Below are positions 43,800-57,400 of a stretch of 64,000 nucleotides of DNA, one piece after another. The DNA is from Mactromeris polynyma. Its lineage: Eukaryota > Mollusca > Bivalvia > Venerida > Mactridae. The translations under genes were made by a program, and so were the position numbers. Numbering within the stretch: the stretch's first letter is position 1; every line of letters begins with the position of its first letter. Location: contig JASFXZ010000005.1 of assembly GCA_032209605.1 (NCBI GenBank), positions 26,462,905 to 26,526,904 on the forward strand. The letters are read 5' to 3'. The notes beneath the pieces are model-generated. The model searched no databases and had not been told where the DNA came from. It worked only from the letters and a program-made list of their open reading frames with translations.

Positions 43800-44100
43800 G
43801 TCTTTTATTGTTCAGTTCTCCAAGATGTTATGGAACAAGCGATGTCACTGTCCGAACACGAGCGTCTCGGCAAATCTCGTCTTCCATTCGAGAAATGAAC
43901 GCGATATTCATTCGGGACGCATTGTTCATGACTTATGACGTCATCACTTATTATGAAATATTCATGAGACCCCGTATGATGACATAAACAAGGGCGTCGT
44001 ATTTTTCCATCCATTGTCATGGAACGTTTCTTGTACAAGGAGCGACTTCGTCTGGAATGTCGAGTCCCACAGTGCTGTAATATTAATGATTTATAGGTTT
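43800..44100. other. GC-richer patch with TGACGTCA and CACGTGAT motifs
   Basis: A CRE-like TGACGTCA (about 43938) and an E-box-like CACGTG (about 43768) lie in a locally GC-richer segment. A plus-strand frame after acceptor TTGTTCAG (43816) reads LQDVMEQAMSLSEHERLGKS and stops nine residues later. It could be a promoter or a lone exon; neither is shown. Confidence 0.2.
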
Positions 44101-44836
44101 AAAAACAAATGGTAAACTATTAAAATGAATATTGCATGTACTTAGTAATAAAACACCACCATCGAGTAAAATTGCTTTAAGCAAATCCACTGAACTTCGG
44201 TGAATCTACCAAAATCCTTTTTGGACCTGTAGTGACCAGCAATTGTAACATCTCGGCATTTTTAATGTTGCACAACAAATCTTAAACTTGAAATCGCGCC
44301 GACCATCTTTTTTCAAGATATTTCTTGTTTAGGTTACACACTTGCATACCATGCGTTATAGGCGATACACCCTAGAATGTTCCTACTTTGTTTACTCGTT
44401 ATTTTCAAATTCCAAAGAAATAAACGTAGTTGCATCCATTTCAATAGTCCCTACTTCATTGTTTCGACAGAAATGAGACTAATAAAGCAAATCCTTATTG
44501 TGTTCACGTTCAAATACTGTAAGTATTTTTCGTTAACACTTGACAGCCAACTGTGGAACGCCGTATCGGTCTTATGTCGAAGCATTTCATCATATTGTGT
44601 CCATATAAGGTCTTATTGTCACTTAACATAATAAGACGTTCCATACTAAAGTCTGCATATTTCGTAGACAAAATGGCTTTCATTTTAGCTGGTTAAATGA
44701 AAAACTAAATTTAACATTACAAATTAAAAACGTATCGGTCGTTTTATTCAAATATACATAATCACGTGACACTCGTGAAGGCAGTGATTAATGTACCGCT
44801 AAGGGCGTTAAGCGTTGTGAGGAGTTTGGACATAAA

Positions 44837-45097
44837 ATGGCAGTTGCAGCGTTCCATAGCAAACAGATTATCAATTTGATAAAAATTGAATTCAAGGTAG
44901 GTTCACAAATCTGACCCAGGTGTTTCATAGAAGATCCACATTGTGGTTTCAACATTTCACAGCAATCCAAAGTTTACATTAAAGTCAAGTACATCAACCC
45001 AGGTGGCATTCAGTTTATTGACATTAAAATTGATTCATTACATCTTCAAACTATACTGGTCAAAATTGCCAACCCGCCAGTTCTATGTAACCATTAA
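44837..45097 (+). pseudogene. Unrecognised reading frame with one in-frame TGA, cut into by MITE-A
   Basis: ATG at 44837 (AAAATGG context) opens a frame of 25 codons (MAVAAFHSKQIINLIKIEFK and five more), then TGA at 44912-44914, then 60 further codons in the same frame (CFIEDPHCGFNIS, KVYIKVKYINPGGIQFIDIK) to TAA at 45095. The last 14 codons lie in MITE-A copy 2. Alternatively, GTAGGT at 44897 and TTTCACAG at 44961 could bound a 60-bp intron. It lies antisense within the receptor gene. It may be a decayed gene fragment or chance. Confidence 0.25.
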
Positions 45098-45248
45098 TTT
45101 TACTTGCAGTAAAGTATATCATGTATGATCCAAATAAATTGAGCAAATCAAAAGGGCCGATATAAACTAATAAAATCACGCTCATCGTTTCAGATCACTT
45201 TGATGTTTCTCAAACTACAAGATGGCGGGTTAGCTCTTTTGACCAGTA
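45054..45248. mobile_element. MITE-A, copy 2, 195 bp
   Basis: TACTGGTCAAAATTGCCAAC at the left mirrors GCGGGTTAGCTCTTTTGACC at the right. It sits 27 bp past the donor of the receptor cytoplasmic exon. Its inverted repeat supplies the stop codon if that donor is not used (GGT CAA AAG AGC TAA). Confidence 0.78.
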
Positions 45249-45274
45249 TAAACCAAAGAATAGTTATTGCTCAC

Positions 45275-45437
45275 CTCGTTCGGGTACACTTCATCAGCGA
45301 TACAATATTCCCCTACACCGCTTCCCCGCGACGAACAACTGTTTTGTTTGTGTAACCGACGGCTTTCTGAGCTTCTGTTTGAACCTGTGGCCAGGTCGGT
45401 GTTTCTGTTAAACAATGCGATGTCTTTCAGACGTCGT
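45275..45437 (-). CDS. Receptor exon 4: cytoplasmic region
   Basis: Acceptor CAATTTTACAG, donor AACGAG-GTGAGC. Completes Lys from the previous exon and reads RRRLKDIALFNRNTDLATGS, then SSESRRLHKQNSCSSRGSGV and EYCIADEVYPNE. Basic residues follow the membrane at once; several Ser and two Tyr are possible phosphorylation sites. Leaves in phase 0. Confidence 0.6.
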
Positions 45438-48400
45438 CTGTAAAATTGAAATTTGGAATCGATCAATGAATTTAATTGATGCATTTTCACATTACGACTG
45501 AAATAGTTATATTAAATTTATAATTATCAATGTTATTAAAGGCAACACACCCAATACAGAAAACAGGGAAAAAACAATACTAGTAATGTTCCATTGGGTA
45601 AATTATTTAAGATTTATATGTAGATTTCGATTAATTATTAACTAAGAAGTTAATTATCCATATTCTATAACCTTAGTTAAAATACACTGAATTTAAGTAA
45701 GTGAGTAAATGGGGTACATTCACGGAACAATGCCTCCTCGCACAGACCCCGACCAAACGACGCCAAAAAACAAATAGGCAATGGAGCCCCACACAAAGCC
45801 ATATGGAAGGAGGGGGAACATATGAATCAATCGGTAGTGCTGCTGACCTCTAATCTGAAGGTCATGTGTTCATAGGAATCCCACATTGGGCAAGGGCGAA
45901 CCGCGGACTTCATAATAAGCACTGGTTTGATATCCCAGTAAAAATGAATAATTTTATTCTAAACCAAAAAGAACAAAATTGGGAACGCTTACTTCCAAAT
46001 AAAACATATAAGTACTATGACTACAATGGCCCATAAAACGACGACAAATGCTCCACCAATAGCTCCAGCAATCTCGTCATCATTACCTGCCCCACCAGTA
46101 CTGGTCACTGAAAATATAATATGAATGCATCTAAATTAAATGATATTCAGACATTCGCGGGAATCAATTATTGTAATTCTATCATTTCTAGAGATAAATC
46201 ATCACCAGTCCAATGGTGTTGTATTTGAACGCCTAGCACAAACCGCACTACTAATAAACATAGATCGACGGGCGACTCTTACTGGTCAAAAAGAGGTAAC
46301 CCGCCATTTTTTATTTTTAAAATCTTCACTACATATGAAAAAGCGATCTGACACATTAAATAGATTTACACTGACTGTTTTCGATTGTTTCAATTCATTT
46401 GAATCACAAATGTTTTAGCGCACTGCAATCAAAATGTACACTAGATGTAACCAGTATCTTTTTTAGAAGCTATGTGCAATAGTACTTGCTGCTTAGCACT
46501 TTTGACTAGAATACATGTATGTATAATTACCACATAACCATTCGACAAGAAGAGCGATAGTGCCCGAAGACAGCGGAGAAGATTAATAAGAACCGGTTCT
46601 ATGTATATATAACTTTATGTTTTTATTGCAACAGTCAGTGACATCATAGCGACAGTTGGGGGTTTATACCATGTTGTAAAATTGTATTTGTGTTGTCTCT
46701 TGTTTATAGAGCCAAGTATGGGTAATAAAAGACCAATCGTCAGATAGTTTTGACTACTTGAGAGCAAGCAGGGTGATATGCAAATGTTGGTTTGGTGAGA
46801 TTGGAAGCGAATTCTTACTACTGGAAATAATGAGTCTGTTGTATAGAGATTGTTGCTGAGGAACGGACTGCTTATGAGAGATCGCGCTGTATTAGGGTTG
46901 CGCTGTTTTATAATGTTGTTGTTTAACAGTAAATAAATGACTACCAGCGTCTCAGTAAAGAGAAATGATTACAGTGAAGTAAAATTGATTATGGTTTTGT
47001 TGTACGATAAATCTTAATTCTGTACATAGACCAGACCATGTGCTTGCACGCACGATGTAGGGTATGGCTTTGATCACATTGGTACTAATTAAAAATCAAC
47101 GTGATGTTTTATAACTTTTTGCCACACATACATAGAACAAACAACTGTTTGATCGGATAGATACTTTCACCAAAGACATATTTGAATAGCGTCCCTTTAA
47201 AGTTCAGATTTGCTTTTCAATTAGTCAATTAAATTCTCGTAACAGAACGAAATCCTCATTCTCAAAGTTTGATTATTTTCCCGCCCACACGTGTATATCA
47301 TCTGGCGCTTTTAGAAATGAATCCGAGCACCACACATCAACAGCTTGTGTGATAAACTCACCCTGATTGTCAGACAAATGCGAATTTAAAAGCTTTGAGA
47401 TCGTCATGAATATATTTCAGGAGAAATCCGCGTACTCGCTAATAACGTGATCTGCCAATATATACAAATAGATTTCTCAAATATTCCAACCATGCGCTCA
47501 GCGACACTGATGAAGTTATCGCTTAGCGACATTTTAATGAACGCTTGTCTGGTAGATTTGAAATCTAATCAATGTTTATACAGCATAATTGATTTTGAGT
47601 TTTGCAGCTACTGTGCTGATTAAATTAAACGGTAAAGCGAAACGCGCTGGGACACGTCATCAAAGAGGTATTCGGAGAGATAATGCTATCAGATTCCTGG
47701 TGAAAAAAATGCGGGAACCAGCGGAGTGGTTGAATAAATACAGTTTGTTTCCCACAAGTATATGAGTGATATCATGTATTACAAGTGTCTTTCCCATCGC
47801 TTTATAATCAAGATTTATGCAAAAGCAATTTTTAGTCAGCTCTGATGTCGTAAATTATTAATTGAGATCACTTTTGAATTCATTTAAATCATACAGTGAT
47901 TTTAATACTACATGTATTTAACTTATTTACATCTCAGATCGGTTTCATAATCTTTCTATTTAATGCATATATTTAAACTACATTGCATTTCATTCCAGTT
48001 CAAGTTTCATGAATGATTTAGATGTAATAAAACAACCCGGAAGTGGCTGGTCGGTTTACTCAATCCGAATGGCTGCAGCAGAAAATTTAGATATTCTATT
48101 GCCTGCTGTATATTTCTATGTATCGAGAACCCTTTAATTGGGTCATATGGCCTAGTATCGTTGGTCCCTACATGACACAGTTACCATTTCTGTGATTATT
48201 TGTGAGAGAAGTTTTCAACTATCACTTGTATTCGATGTTAAAAAAGTTTACAGTTCCTAGCCGTGATGCGTGGGTAGATGTTTACTGAGGCTTAACGTTT
48301 CAAAACAAGCAAGAATTTGGATCAATATAGTGCAGCACCGTCTTTATGCTATGGTTACATGTGTGAAGATGTTCAAGGTCTATTTTCATGTCTGGTAATT

Positions 48401-51400
48401 GCCACATCACTACAAAAACGGGAAACCTTTCATTTTTTTGCTAAAACTCAAAGTAACCAAACCAATTTCAAACACAGTTAAAACCAGTTTGTTTTCGATA
48501 ACTTATCTCATATTGTAACAGAATAAATATGAATACATCACTTCATTTTCAAAGTGTCACAGTTCGATGCAGCACAAAAGCATGATTATCAAAACACTAA
48601 GGAATTGAAACATTTGACTTGCACAACAACTCAGTTCTATATGTTTCTGTGGTCTGCTATTGTCTAAGTAGAAAACGAATGATGTTATATCCATATATGT
48701 TGTAATACTTCACGAGTAGTGAGACTGATAAATGTTGACACGCAACAAATCTCAACTTTATAGTTGATATGGAAACTAAAATATATTGCGATTGTTCTCT
48801 TGAAAATAAAATTATAAATCCCTTGTGAAATGAAGTTATATTGGTATCAATGGAAACAGACATCAGTATATGTAATAACCAGGATATCATTACGATACGT
48901 GTACTTTAAATGGGATAAAGGAGGAGAACTCTTGAAGGGATTAAGGGAGAGAACTCGTGTCAATCTTCTGTGGTTATTAAATTACAACTTACATATAATA
49001 TACATATAATGCACTGAATGAAATGCCCACCGTGGTCTGTTGACCTGTATATGAAGTTTTTCAAGATTTAATCATCTCTGCAAATGTCTCGATTAATGTT
49101 TTAAGATATCACGTGAGGTTGATCTCATTTAATATTTTCCATGAAGAGCTTGAGATCGATATAAGAATATGCACAAAGCTAGTTATCAAGCGCTTGGATA
49201 CAGACAGATAATCCGAATCACTTAGAAGCTCTTTAAGCTGAGGACCTATATAATGCTCATTGAAATAGGTTTACATTTGATAGTAGGCGCTTGGTTTTAT
49301 ATTTGTTCTGATGATCCGATTCATTGTGAAGGTCTTAAAGCAGCAGACAAAGCGCTCATTGAAATAGATTTACAAATCCATTGAGTCGGTGATGCAACAG
49401 ATTTTCAGATATCAAACGATCTTATTATGATATATGATTCATTAAACTAAGATAGCTTTAATGATTTTGCTATCGCAGATAATTGAAAACTTGGCAGAAA
49501 CGTCTGACTTCATGTTATTTGATCATAGGGGTAGATGCACTTGCCATAGAGTTTTGACAAAATAATTGCACCGCATTTAAGCATGCAAAAATTTGATTAT
49601 AAGATAAATTTTATGATATATAGTCAATGCAGTTGCCTTGGGAGCGAAAACATTGTATAGCATAAATAATGAGTAAAAATGTTTCTTATCATGATATTTA
49701 TATGGTACATATAGTCCATATGAAAAGTAAAAGCTGACAGGATTATTTTGCCATTTGTAGATTTTAGTAGTAAATCTCACATCTCAAGCCTCTGATTGGT
49801 TTAGTCTTAGTACAGACTTAAATCGACCAATGGTTGGACCAGATAGCATTCTGAGACATATTACCAAACCCAGGATTATAAACTCAATTCCTGGAGAGTT
49901 TCTGACGTTCTAGAGTAGTTCCTAACATGTTTAAGGTACAAGAAATGATTGATCAAAATGTTTCAGGGTCTTGGTGTGTCCAACAAAAGTTTAATAAGTC
50001 TGGAGCTGTTTTGGAGAGCGTTAAGCATTTTGTGGAGTTATATAAGAATGAATAGTTTATTCCGAAATATAAGGCATACTGCCCATGATGTCACATAAAC
50101 AAACAATGCAAATATACATTGGTCAATGGCAATAATATCGTTTGATATGGTTAATGAACCGATAATATAACTCATAATAAAGTACCCATTACATTTTCAT
50201 TGAAACAATATGAAAAATAATCGAATAGTGAGGAGAAGATACAATACATGTACTAATGTATTACTTATTTATAATACAAGTTATTTCTTAGGTTGAATGC
50301 TTTATGAATAAACAATGACAGATTTTTACAACAGTCTTACTTTCTGAGATTAACTGTTCAAAAAGATTGGTATATTGTATTTTTTCTGTAATACTGTTGT
50401 GAATATTGTTAACGCATATACAAACTAAGCATTTTGTTAACATTGTGTCAAGCTGACACAAATCAAATAACAATCTTACGGAGTCGAGACGATATCAGCG
50501 TACAATTAATTCCACTTTATTACCATTGTCTTGATGATATTTGTCTAGACCTGACCGAAATATTTGAAAATCGAACACGAAGACGTGTGGACACAATCGA
50601 GTAATATAAAAGTAATTAATTGAACGAATCGTCGTAGCTGATGTCAAGGATTATGTAGCATTTAATTTATTTGAGAGTATTTGTTGTACGTTGATTAGAA
50701 ATCGAACAGACCAAGAAAAGAAAAGAAAAAACGTAATTTACAAAAAAGACAGAAAGCAATCCAGCGTCTGTTGCTGCACCTAATGGAATTATATTGACAT
50801 TGGAACAGACATTTTAGATTCGTATACAAGAGAGCGTTTCTCATTAATCGTTTCTTGAACAAAAAACTGGATAGTACGGTTAAACCTGTCTAAAGAAACG
50901 ACCTATTGAAGACTCTATGAAGTAGATTTTGCCTGTTTTTAAAAGGTAGTTGCTCTAGAGGAGTGCAATTGATAGTAAATTCTCATAACTTAAAATATTG
51001 ATACTATTGTTGACGAGAATAGGTTGCTCAAGAGTTGGCCGCTTTGAATAGTTTGTGCTGTACTACCGAATGTTTCTTTTAATTCGTCTTTGTTATATCG
51101 CCATATTTGTCCAAATGAGCGATAGACCTCAACCTTTACAGTGCGCACATGATACTCTTATCACAATTTTCAAATACTACTATTATGGTGAATCGCCAAT
51201 TCTAGACTTCGCCAATATGAAAAACCTCGAAAATTTGCACCCGCAAATTAAAAGGCGCAACAGTATTTAAATATGCTACTGCATAATTTAACAACTATCT
51301 GTGGTTTTGAAGACAAACTCATTAACAACAAAAATCGACAAAAAACGACAAAAATCATTAACATCATTTGCATATAATGACCATTCTGGAAAAGTGTTGC

Positions 51401-54400
51401 ATTAAGATATTATGACATCATGACAAGACAAGACGTTGTCAAAGTCTTCACCGTAATCACGTGTATTTCTATCCTGTCGAACAAACTCCCCGGAAATGAT
51501 GTTTGAGATTATGGTCATAATGAGGACACAATCACGTTCTCGATGAAATGAGAACCAGTTATTGACATGAAATGAGACAATTAGACGCATTGCCTGATGT
51601 ATTTCCTGGTGATTGCGTTGGTGTTGATGAGTGATGTTTGGTTTGAACGAAAGTAGGTCTCATAGAACAATAACAATTCTATAATCATTGTCTTCTTATT
51701 ATGACTGAGATTTGAAAATAGTTCGGATTTTACAGAACAGAAAATATCTATTATTCGGATTTGTACACAGCTTATTATCCATGCAATATATATAGACATA
51801 TTTTTCAAGACTTAACTGTTAAGAATCCAGGTAAGGGGCCTGAAGGGTTTCATGTATGGTTTAGGTAGGTCACTTTGTTTTGGAAATAACAAAATACACA
51901 ATTGTGTACAGTGCTTTGTTACGTAAATTTTAGCTAAAAATGAGTTGAGCCGGATTTATAAATGCAATGCTACCCCTTAAATATAAATCGAATTATATGC
52001 CTTTTGTCGTTATGTACATTATGATGCTATGACACATGTTATGTTCTAATGCAATAAGTTATTTGTACTTGTACTTGTATATTAATATAACGACACCATG
52101 TACAGCGCCCCAACAATAACAGGACTCCCGCACAAACAGTGAGACACCATGTACAGCGCCCCAACAATAACAGGACTCCCGCACAAACAGTGAGACACCA
52201 TGTACAGCGTCCCAACAATAACAGGACTCCCGCACAAACAGTGAGACACCATGTACAGCGCCCCAACAATAACAGGACTCCCGCACAAACAGTGAGACAC
52301 CATGTACAGCGCCCCAACAATAACAGGACTCCCGCACAAACAGTGAGACACCATGTACAGCGCCCCAACAATAACAGGACTCCCGCACAAACAGTGAGAC
52401 ACCATGTACAGCGCCCCAACAATAACAGGACTCCCGCACAAACAGTGAGACGCATTCAGTTGATGTCTTTGACAAAAGCGTACTTTATTATTGTTTTATT
52501 GTTGTTGTTATCATCAGCAGCATCAACACCACCATTATCATCATCATGACGGTCAACAACAACATTATACAACGATATGTACCTTGAAAGTAGCATCACA
52601 GAACAAATTGAGTATAGGCTTGCCTTAAACATAATACAAGTTTTATTATTGTCTGTGAGCATAAAACGTGAGATTATTGTAATTACTACATGGACCAATG
52701 TACTGGCAGTTACGATACAAACTCAACTTGTGTTTAGAATAGAAAATGGTGCAGACAAACACATAGATACTCTGACGTAAAACTGTGTAGATACTTCAGA
52801 GATAGGAACCAATCTCTAGATTGTAGGTCTGCCATGTAGCATCGTCTGCTTTAAGGTGTTACAGCAATACCACACACCTCTTGATACGTGTAAACACTTG
52901 ATATATGTCTTGCATTACTTATGTGTACTACTTATAAGACTTATTTCTGGTTATTGCTGAGGAGTTTAGAAAAATCTTGGCTTGGTATTGATATATAATG
53001 GATGAAAAGCTTATATTACAAACTATGATAGGGAAAGCGCTTTGATCTAATTCTGTGTAACGGTTTTAGATTAAACTCGTGTATGTTATGCCTATAGAGG
53101 TCAAGTTCTTATAGTTTATATCAGTCTCTCTCGGTGGTGGCTTCAATGGTTTCTGGTACCGCCGATCAGGCGTCCGGCTTAAAACCCGGATCCTCCGACC
53201 AGGAGTCCGGCTTAAAACCCGGTACCTCCGGTCAAGAGTCCGGCTTAAACCCGGTACCTCCGGTCAGGAGTGCGGCGCTCTACGTTTACGCCACTATGCC
53301 TCCCGAGGATATGTACATTTTAAGATATTACATTAATTGAAAAACAATTGTTTTGTTCATTTGCCATCAACTTGAAAAAAATGAAATCAATGATAAGCTA
53401 GTTTTGTACATTCATAAACTGATATGCGACTGAAAGGCTATGATGAACAGTTTGGGGGTGAAAGCGAAACGAGGCTTCATCTGCTACTACTGAAACCTTT
53501 TTCTACTTAGTCACCCTACGTTTCTATTGTTGATCAGTTTGGACAGATACTTTATTGTACAATCGTGGGTAACATTTGTTTCAAAAGTTTGAAACATTGG
53601 TATAAATAAAATAAAGCAAATTAAATTTATTTATACTTCACTGTATTTATTTTGAAAAATAAATATGACAATATAAGACCAAGTAACCAAGTAGAAAGTC
53701 ATTGAGTGTGCTTGTTTGTTCACATGGGGTTAGTCTAGTTTCGTTTTCACTCCTCGAATACTGAGATGATTTGAACGGTTCAATAACTGCATAGCACCAG
53801 TTAATCGAATCGGGGATGGAAGCGAAACTAGTCTATCAGCATCTGGATAAAGAGCCAGATAGACTTGTAATGCTTTCACCACTCGCTGTACATTATCATG
53901 CAGCAATAACTTTACAACAACATTGCCGAGTGAATCACTGTAGGGAATTAAGTGATTGTATTTGTCATTCAACGATTGTTTATAATGAATACAGTCGCTC
54001 AGCTTTCAGGAAACCTTTACAAGCACATTGATTACAAAAACCGATCGAACAAGCATTTCTGTGAAAATGTAATAAAAAATGTTAATAAGTGTACTGTACC
54101 TCCGCAAATTTCTCCTGTGTAGCCATCAACGCATCCATTCAGACAAGTGCCATTTACTTGATCGCACAAAGAATCCGTGCAAAAATTGCTGCACGTGATG
54201 TTACACTGGTCACCGTAAAATCCTCGTTGACAGCCGCTGGCACAATTACCCGTGCTTCGGTCACATGACTGCGCAAGTCCGGTAGCTACCACACAGTTTT
54301 TAGGGCAAAGGGACTCGCAGTCTTCACCATACCACCCGAAATCGCAACCATTCGTACAGAATCCTGATGTCTTGTTACAAATTTCACACAAGCACGAGGC

Positions 54401-57400
54401 ACAGGGCAAAGATCGGCAATTTAAACTGCATAATAAATCACAACTTTGCCCGTATTTTCCTGGACTACACTCTGATACCCGACAGCCGTCACAATCTGTG
54501 CAAGCCATTTTCTCCAACTTGTCTCCAAGAAGTATTTATTTTCAAAAACGCCGCACAATAAATACAAAAGGCTGAGTGGTTTTATATAACGCCGCGTGAC
54601 ATCTTGCTCACTGAGTGGAAGCGTAAATCCGATGATTCTATCAATACTACAATATATATAAGCACGTGTAAGTGAATTGAATCCATACGATTTCTCTAAT
54701 AATTAAAACGTCAGAAACGTAATGTAAACAGTACACACCAGAGCGAACGCTGGGGAATCTATGATCTCAAAGTATCATATAGTATTTGTATCGATATCCG
54801 GTTATCTTCGCAAATAAACCTGTTATAAATATGTAATAAGCTCTATGAGCGGTTCGTTCCACTAAAATTGCTTTTCTGTTACGATATTGATCTGTTAGTT
54901 GAATGAAATACGAGCATTCGGCTTTGTACCTTCACACTGTGAAGTAGAGTAGAGTGGAAACTATGTTATTCTATCATAACAGACTGTAAAATACGGTCAA
55001 TATACTGGTATCATATATCATGGATTCTAGAAAAACACAGAAACTTTTATACATCGAATTACCATTTCTTGGAATTATTTTTTATTTACGAAGTATTAAG
55101 TCGCGCTAGACTGTTATGTATATGGTCTGGTAAATACGGCGAGTAAACATTCGTTTGAATCGTAAAATTTAATAAGCTAGCTTCATCATTCGCGAATACT
55201 ATCGAAAATAAGACACGCATTGAAATTCTGCGATAAGTTGAAGCAACAATGTTCCATTTGTTTTCCAAAACCATTCTCTTGAATTATTTGATTAAAAAAT
55301 TTCCATAATCCATTTAGAACTTGCATTTATAATAAAATCATTCACACGAGATTGGAATTTGAATTTCAGATCGATGCAACAACGAAGCCATCGAATATTA
55401 ACTAGAATGACAAATATCAATACTATGATCTGATTAGCACAATCATGGTGATCACGTGCCCGAGTGCAGAAAAAGTATACATCAATGGGGGATTATTGAT
55501 ATCATTATATTTCTTTTCATCTAACCCTAGACATTGATACATCAGAAAGTTCAATTAATCTTGAATCGAGAAATTATTCCAATTATTCAGAGGACTCTAA
55601 AGCTATCATTCGTCTCGTTTATCAGGTTCCAAAAGTAAAAGTCTTTAATCATGAACGTATTATGTTATCATATAATAATTAAAAAATAAAGTATGTTACA
55701 AAATTGGAATTATATTTGATCATAGAGCGTACAAAAAGTTACTCCATAATACATATATCAAATACGCGCAGTTTAGAACGATCAGCTGTTCACTCCTCTT
55801 TACAGAATATTTTACTTCTAATCAGCTTAATCATACCCATACATGGATGCGTCCACAGGAGATTGTCACAGTTCTTGCCCTTTGTCCCTTCTAGAGTTCT
55901 CTCCCTTTGTCCATTCTACAGTTATCTCCCTTTATCCCTTCTATAGTATATGTAAGTAAAGAAGGGATAAAGTGAATTTGGAGGAAGTATGACTTTTTAT
56001 AGAATAGCCTTGAAATACAATATTGGTGTGGTTAATTATAGGCTGACAATATATTGACTTTTCAATCTGTAAAGGCGTGACATTTAAAACAGTAAAATTT
56101 GATTACAATAAATATAATTTTTGCGATGATATTGTTTAATAATATACTGTCAAAAAAATCGTTCATCTCATTCGGCTTTACTGTATTCCGAAGTGTGAAA
56201 GCCAAACACGTCTACAGTAAACCCTTACTTAAAGACCACCTAAAATATAAGACCACCCCAAAATCAAATAGACGATTTTCCATTTTCACTGTTTGGCTCT
56301 TTATACAGTCTCAATATTAAGATCACCTCAATATTAAGATCACCTCAATATTAAGAGCATTTTTCAAGGATTCCAAGGGTGGTCTTATTATCGAGGTTTT
56401 ACTGTACTTGCTTCTATGTTTTCATACAGACAGACCAGTATCCCAATCACTACGTGCTGTGTGCACATATGTAATGTTTAGGTGCGTTCCACACTCAGAA
56501 ATACTTCCTACTTCTGGTGAAGAAAACCAGGATGTGAATCGTTTAATAAACCAAAACTTCAGTATTTATATCTTTATATAAACATTTCCATGAAGCCATC
56601 GTATGTGTTGGAATTTGTACACTGTTTTTCAACAGAATTAAGTTACTAAGTGTACGGAGTTCAGTGTACATAGCCAATTGTCATGAGTTATTGGCAGTCG
56701 GGAGCTGCGAACTACCATTTATAGTACTGATGAATAGTTTGGAAACGTTGAAATGGAATAACGACTGTCGTTTTTGTATTTTGTATTCACGAATAGTTCG
56801 TTTGCGTCATAACGTTTGATGACTACCTTTCAAACAGATGTAGTAATGAACAGTTAGTAGCACCATAAACGAGATGTAGATACAATCAATAAGCAATATT
56901 ACGCACAATTAGTTCACTATGGAATAAAACTGACAGATTAACGCGAAACTCCGTTTTTTTATGACAATTTACAAGCATTTATGGCATCGTTATTCTTAGT
57001 TACAGCTAACAGTATATCGATGGGGGGAAAAACAGCGGTTGTCAAAAAGTGTTATTAACAACCTTAAATATAAACTAATGTAGTTGTCGTTACAAAGCTT
57101 CAGAATCACTGCATTAATGTCAAATGAACAGCTTTGCATGTGTATCTACATCTCAGAAAGATATAACCAAGCAATTCATACTAAGATGCAATTTATTAAG
57201 ACACCAATATTCTATAATAACAAGTTTATCATTTTCAAGTTTATGATTTGTTTCCTGTAATGGTTTGATAGTGACTACGTTGTACTCCAGCCATGATTTT
57301 ATTATTTTTCAAAAATATGATTTTGAACATTGTAGTTACTTTAGATAAATATATTGGTAAACACTGAAAACTGATTTCAGTTACATTGAAGTTGTAATGA

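Noticed and set aside
52039..52549. Four long frames on both strands
   Set aside because: They mirror the 51-bp array; simultaneous openness on both strands shows it is a composition effect.
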